DNA of 9,728 bases. Origin: Clostridia bacterium. GTDB lineage: Bacteria > Bacillota > Clostridia > Oscillospirales > CAG-272. The position numbers and the translations under genes were made by a program. The stretch lies in NCBI GenBank assembly GCA_017621015.1, contig JAGAUC010000272.1, positions 1-9,728 on the forward strand, given 5' to 3'. Shown piece after piece: positions 6,224-9,728 of the stretch (its first letter is position 1; each line of letters begins with the position of its first letter). Under the pieces are notes generated by a model. The model was given only the letters and a program-made list of their open reading frames with translations, was not told the DNA's origin and did not search any database.

Positions 6224-6260
6224 AAATTGATCTATTTATCCGCAAAAGGAGAAACGATTT

Positions 6261-6899
6261 ATGAACCGGATCGAGCATCGAGAAGAAAATTGGGAATTTC
6301 CCTTTGTGGAGTATTCACCCGAGGTCAAGAACGAGAATTTGCCGCTGATCATTCAGCTTCACGGCGCGGGAGAGCGCGGCTGCGGCGGTCAGCTTCTGAA
6401 TCTTGTGGATGTGCACGGCTTTTCGCATATCCTTAAGGAAAAGGACTACCCTTGCATTGCGGTGATGCCGCAATGCCCAAAGGACACCTTTTGGGCGGCA
6501 CGTGTAGAGTCGCTTGTGCGCTTTGTCAAGCACTTGATCCGGGAGTATCCCGTGGATCCCAACCGCGTGTATCTGACCGGACTCAGCATGGGAGGCTTTG
6601 GCACCTGGTTCACGGCCATGGCGGCTCCCGAGCTGTTCGCCGCGATCGCTCCCGTTTGCGGTGGCGGAATGGCGTGGAACGCGGGCGTGCTTCAAATGCC
6701 GATCTGGGCGTTTCACGGCGCGGAGGATCCGTCGGTCGATCCGCGGAATTCCGACGAGATGGTGAACAAGCTGAGATCACTGGGGGCAGACGTTACCTAT
6801 ACCCGTGCGGAGGGCGTCAAGCATAACGTTTGGGAAATGGCTTATACCGAGGAACTGCTTTTGTGGCTTCTCAGCAAGAAAAAAGGAGAAAAACGATGA
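6261..6899 (+). CDS. Small alpha/beta-hydrolase, dienelactone-hydrolase/esterase type
   Basis: This 212-residue enzyme fits the small dienelactone-hydrolase/carboxylesterase branch, close in type to LpqC-like and phospholipase/carboxylesterase proteins. The oxyanion motif is LHGAGERG (33-40). The nucleophile elbow is GLSMGG with Ser109, Asp156 is in FHGAEDPSV and His188 is in GVKHNVW. The motif order and spacing match a working serine hydrolase. There is no signal peptide. AGGAG lies 9 bases before the ATG. It is not a near relative of the two hydrolases upstream: it is shorter, with a different elbow and no lid insertions. Its stop overlaps the next gene's start (ATGA), tying it to the membrane protein and the RNA-modification genes downstream. 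The physiological ester is unknown. Confidence 0.9.
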   Translation: MNRIEHREENWEFPFVEYSPEVKNENLPLIIQLHGAGERGCGGQLLNLVDVHGFSHILKEKDYPCIAVMPQCPKDTFWAARVESLVRFVKHLIREYPVDPNRVYLTGLSMGGFGTWFTAMAAPELFAAIAPVCGGGMAWNAGVLQMPIWAFHGAEDPSVDPRNSDEMVNKLRSLGADVTYTRAEGVKHNVWEMAYTEELLLWLLSKKKGEKR

Positions 6900-7591
6900 A
6901 TACAAACAATTCGGGCGGCGATATTCGTATTGAGAATCGCTTTACGGCTTGGTTTGAAAACTTCTGGTATCATTATAAGTGGAGAACCATCGGCGCGCTT
7001 TTTCTGGCGTTTGTTCTGACCGTTTGCATCACGCAGTGCGCGCGTAAGGAAAAGATCGACGTGGTGGTCATGTACGCAGGGCCGTATCTGTATACGGGAA
7101 ACGAGGCGTTGACGGTAAAGGATGAGCTGAATGCCGTGATGCCTTCGGATTTCAACGGTGACGGTGAGAAGATCACGGGTCTTGTTACTTACCAGATCAT
7201 GACCGAGGAGCAGCTTCTCGATTACAAGAAGCAGGTCGAGGGCGGTGTGGATCCGTCTTACTTTACCACGCAGGCATCGAACTGCAACAATTATCTTATG
7301 ACGGGCGAGTGTGCCATTCTGCTGATCGACGAGAGCCTGTTTATCAAGCTTCGCGACGCCGATCGGCTTCGCAAGCTTGACGAGATGTTCCCAAGTGTTC
7401 CCGCGTCTGCCATGGATGCGTATGGCCTGGATTTTTCGCAGACGGCGCTGGCCAAGGGCTCCGAGCAACTCGGAAAGCTGCCCGAGGGCACGGTGCTTTG
7501 TTTGCTCCGTCCGTACGTTATGGGTAACACCAGCAACAGCACCACCTATTCCCACATTACAAGTATGTTTGTGGCGATGGCGAGAGACTGA
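6896..7591 (+). CDS. Unknown single-pass membrane protein
   Basis: I do not recognise a family in this 231-residue protein. The N-terminus is cytoplasmic in character and rich in aromatics (ENRFTAWFENFWYHYKWR, 13-30). One hydrophobic segment follows at about 31-48, then a basic CARKEK stretch and a soluble domain of about 175 residues. Whether the soluble part is outside cannot be decided; the basic residues on both sides of the helix make topology ambiguous. It carries a D-x-N-x-D-G stretch (85-90) resembling a calcium loop, but the flanking pattern does not fit a full EF-hand or dockerin. The start is firm: AGGAG 7 bases upstream and a 4-base overlap with the hydrolase stop. It ends one base before the pseudouridine synthase start. 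The coupling suggests co-expression with these genes; a shared function is not shown. Confidence 0.85.
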   Translation: MNTNNSGGDIRIENRFTAWFENFWYHYKWRTIGALFLAFVLTVCITQCARKEKIDVVVMYAGPYLYTGNEALTVKDELNAVMPSDFNGDGEKITGLVTYQIMTEEQLLDYKKQVEGGVDPSYFTTQASNCNNYLMTGECAILLIDESLFIKLRDADRLRKLDEMFPSVPASAMDAYGLDFSQTALAKGSEQLGKLPEGTVLCLLRPYVMGNTSNSTTYSHITSMFVAMARD

Positions 7592-7592
7592 G

Positions 7593-8306
7593 ATGCGGCT
7601 GGACAAATTTTTGAGTGAGACCGGCACGGCAACCCGAAGCGAATCGGCCAAGGCCATTCGTCGTGGCGGCGTGCTTGTGAACGGCGTGGCGGCGAGCAGT
7701 CCTTCGGTGCAGATCGATCCCGAGACCGCCGCGGTGATCTATAACGGAGAGCCTGTTGCATACCGAAAATATACTTATATTATGCTCAATAAGCCCGAGG
7801 GCGTGGTCAGCGCCACCGAGGACGGCAGAGACCGCACCGTGCTGGATCTTCTTCCCGAAAAGCTCAGGCGGCTGGGTCTTTTTCCGTGCGGCAGATTGGA
7901 CAAAAACACCGTGGGGCTTATGCTTCTGACCGACAACGGTGAGCTTGCCCATCGGTTGCTCGCGCCCAAGAGCCACGTGGCGAAATCGTATCGCTTTGAG
8001 GCGGCGAGTGAGATCTCGGAGGAAGATAAGACGGCACTCGAGAAGGGCGTGTATATTGCGGGCGGCTATCTTACAAAGCCTGCGACCATCGTGCTGGATG
8101 AAGGCCGCACGGGCGGTATCATCACTATTACAGAAGGTAAATATCACCAGATCAAGCTGATGCTTGAGGCGGTGGACAATAAAATTTTGCGGCTCGGACG
8201 GATCACCTTCGGCCCTCTTGCGCTGGACGAGAGTCTGGCGAGGGGCGAGTGGCGTTTTCTGACCGAGCAGGAAATCAAGGAATTGGAATCACACGGAAGG
8301 AACTAG
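7593..8306 (+). CDS. rsuA: RsuA-family 16S rRNA pseudouridine synthase
   Basis: This 237-residue enzyme converts uridine to pseudouridine in rRNA. An N-terminal S4 RNA-binding domain (about 1-58, starting MRLDKFLSETG) is followed by the catalytic domain, beginning at YIMLNKPEGVVSA. The catalytic Asp is D103 in GRLDKNTVGLMLLT. EGKYHQIK (181-188) is the RsuA-type version of a motif that in RluB, RluE and RluF relatives reads differently, so 16S rRNA position 516 is the likely target. That subgroup choice is from family knowledge. The usual RM after HQIK is LM here, a small deviation. The start at 7593 is chosen from the S4 domain; it is one base after the previous stop and has only a weak GAGAG upstream, so translation probably depends on coupling. 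The longer open frame to the left overlaps the membrane protein and is not real. Confidence 0.93.
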   Translation: MRLDKFLSETGTATRSESAKAIRRGGVLVNGVAASSPSVQIDPETAAVIYNGEPVAYRKYTYIMLNKPEGVVSATEDGRDRTVLDLLPEKLRRLGLFPCGRLDKNTVGLMLLTDNGELAHRLLAPKSHVAKSYRFEAASEISEEDKTALEKGVYIAGGYLTKPATIVLDEGRTGGIITITEGKYHQIKLMLEAVDNKILRLGRITFGPLALDESLARGEWRFLTEQEIKELESHGRN

Positions 8307-8309
8307 AAC

Positions 8310-9728
8310 ATGGACATTATCAAGCTTTTGGCAGAAGAATTCAAGCTGAAGGAGGAGCAGGTCAGCGCCACGGTGCAGCTGATCGACGAGGGGAACACCA
8401 TTCCCTTTATTTCCCGATACCGTAAGGAGGTCACGGGAAGCCTTGACGACACAGTGCTTCGTGACCTTTTTGACCGTCTCACCTCGCTTCGCAATCTCGA
8501 AAAGAGAAAGGAAGAGGTCAAGGCGCTCATTGCGGCGCAGGAAAAGCTGACCGACGAGATCAGCGCGGCGATCGACAAGGCGGGGACCGTGACCGAGGTG
8601 GACGACATTTACCGTCCCTTCCGTCCGCACAGAAAAACGCGCGCGTCGGTGGCAAGAGAGAAGGGGCTGGAGCCGCTTGCCGAGCTTCTGATCAAGCAGG
8701 AGAACGAATATACGCCCACGCTTGAGGAGCAGGCGGAGGGCTTTGTGAATGAGGAAAAGGGCGTAAAATCGGCCGAGGAGGCGCTTGCCGGCGCCAAGGA
8801 TATCATTGCCGAGGACGTTTCGGACAACGCCGAGTTCCGCAAGATGCTCCGCAAGCTGACCTTTGAGTACGGTCTTCTGGTCTCCAAGGGAGCCACCGAG
8901 GAGGATTCGGTCTACGCGCCCTACTACGATTACCGCGAAAAGCTGGACAAGATCCCCTCGCACCGCGTGCTTGCGGTAAACCGCGGCGAGAAGGAGGAGT
9001 TCCTTAAGGTGAGCGTGGAGGTCGACCCCTCGATCCTTCTGAACTATCTGTTTAACAGCATCATTGAGAATATCAAGAGCCCGGCGGCTCGCTACGTGAC
9101 CGAGGCCATTGCGGACAGCTATGACCGCCTGATCGCGCCGTCAATCGAGCGTGAGATTCGCTCGGATCTGTTTGACAATGCGTGCGAGGGCGCGATCCGT
9201 CTGTTCTCGGACAACCTCAAGCATCTTCTGATGCAGTCGCCGCTCAAGGGCAAGACCGTAATGGGCTTTGACCCCGGCTACGTCAACGGCTGTAAGACCG
9301 CCGTTGTGGACAAGACGGGTAAGGTGATCGACACCGCCGTGATCTATCCCACCACCAAGTCGCAGTCGCGCATCGAGGCCGCCAAGACCACGATGAAGCG
9401 CATGATCCTCAAGCACGGCGTTGACGTGATCGCCATTGGAAACGGAACGGCCTCCAAGGAAAGCGAGATCTTTGTGGCAGGACTTCTGAAGGAGATCGAC
9501 CGCGACGTCAAATATATCGTGGTCAGCGAGGCGGGTGCCTCGGTGTATTCGGCATCCAAGGTGGCGGCCGAGGAATTCCCGGACTTTGACGTTATGCAGC
9601 GCTCGGCGGTCTCGATCGGCCGCAGACTTCAGGATCCGCTGGCTGAGCTTGTCAAGATCGAGCCTAAGGCCATCGGCGTCGGCCAGTATCAGCACGATAT
9701 GAACCCCCCGCGCCTGGACAGCGCGCTC
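8310..9728 (+). CDS. tex: Tex family transcription accessory / RNA-binding protein, 3' end outside window
   Basis: The first 473 residues of Tex are present, reading without a stop to the last base. Full-length members have roughly 700-790 residues, so the C-terminal S1 RNA-binding domain lies beyond the window. Seen here are the N-terminal helical region (IPFISRYRKEVTGSLDD at 32-48, and VDDIYRPFRPHRKTRA around 97-112). The YqgF/RNase-H-like domain begins near 317 (MGFDPG...GCKTAVVD) and includes AIGNGTASKE. The helix-hairpin-helix entry, GQYQHDMN, is at 458-465. The last segment, NPPRLDSAL, differs slightly from the common form with Q/K before RL. GGAAGG lies 9 bases before the ATG, which is 3 bases after the RsuA stop. 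Tex binds nucleic acids and acts in transcription and translation quality control; it is usually a housekeeping gene. Confidence 0.96.
   Translation, partial: MDIIKLLAEEFKLKEEQVSATVQLIDEGNTIPFISRYRKEVTGSLDDTVLRDLFDRLTSLRNLEKRKEEVKALIAAQEKLTDEISAAIDKAGTVTEVDDIYRPFRPHRKTRASVAREKGLEPLAELLIKQENEYTPTLEEQAEGFVNEEKGVKSAEEALAGAKDIIAEDVSDNAEFRKMLRKLTFEYGLLVSKGATEEDSVYAPYYDYREKLDKIPSHRVLAVNRGEKEEFLKVSVEVDPSILLNYLFNSIIENIKSPAARYVTEAIADSYDRLIAPSIEREIRSDLFDNACEGAIRLFSDNLKHLLMQSPLKGKTVMGFDPGYVNGCKTAVVDKTGKVIDTAVIYPTTKSQSRIEAAKTTMKRMILKHGVDVIAIGNGTASKESEIFVAGLLKEIDRDVKYIVVSEAGASVYSASKVAAEEFPDFDVMQRSAVSIGRRLQDPLAELVKIEPKAIGVGQYQHDMNPPRLDSAL

Noticed and set aside
7148..7170. Calcium-binding EF-hand or dockerin loop in the membrane protein
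   Set aside because: D-x-N-x-D-G is present, but the following isoleucine and acidic ligand are out of register and there is no second loop.
6842..7657. 271-codon minus-strand frame across the membrane protein and RsuA start
   Set aside because: Spans two coupled plus-strand genes, has biased composition and no motif.
1..9728. CRISPR array, tRNA/rRNA genes, insertion sequence, phage or toxin-antitoxin genes
   Set aside because: No repeated spacer pattern, cloverleaf-like gene, transposase or phage protein was seen on either strand.

Overview
The window looks like chromosomal DNA of a Clostridia-type Firmicute, most likely an Oscillospiraceae/Ruminococcaceae-like gut anaerobe. This is inferred from moderately high GC coding sequence with AT-rich gaps, strong AGGAG ribosome binding sites, sigma-A-like promoters, U-tailed hairpin terminators and the type of genes present. 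I see no RNA genes, CRISPR arrays, insertion sequences or phage genes. No gene-free stretch exceeds 300 bases; the longest is the 163-base divergent gap at 871-1033.

Left part (1-4063): an AraC-type regulator with an N-terminal PocR-like ligand domain (37-870, minus strand) is divergent from a three-gene plus-strand operon. That operon holds a cytoplasmic jelly-roll (concanavalin-like) protein resembling B. subtilis YesU, a DegT/StrS-family PLP aminotransferase, and a Gfo/Idh/MocA NAD(P)-dependent sugar dehydrogenase. The aminotransferase reading frame is broken by what looks like one missing T at 2084-2087. A dehydrogenase next to a DegT aminotransferase is the classic pair for oxidising a sugar hydroxyl to a ketone and then aminating it, or for the reverse in catabolism. 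The regulator presumably controls this operon in response to a small ligand.

Middle part (4000-6180): two tandem paralogous alpha/beta hydrolases of about 320 residues, each with a complete Ser-Asp-His triad, no signal peptide, its own extended -10 promoter and its own terminator. The first promoter lies inside the terminator of the preceding operon. The two proteins are about 83 % identical by eye in the core and clearly diverged at both ends.

Right part (6195-9728): a tightly packed operon starting with a third, unrelated small alpha/beta hydrolase (dienelactone-hydrolase/esterase type). It continues with an unknown single-pass membrane protein, an RsuA-type 16S rRNA pseudouridine synthase and the first 473 residues of the Tex transcription-accessory protein, cut off by the window edge. 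This is the housekeeping end of the window.

The most notable points are the frameshift in the aminotransferase, a possible second T-run frameshift at the 5' end of the same operon, the promoter nested in a terminator, and the tandem hydrolase pair beside a sugar dehydrogenase/aminotransferase operon. I did not find clear evidence of a wholly new system; the sugar-modification cluster is the best candidate for an uncharacterised pathway.
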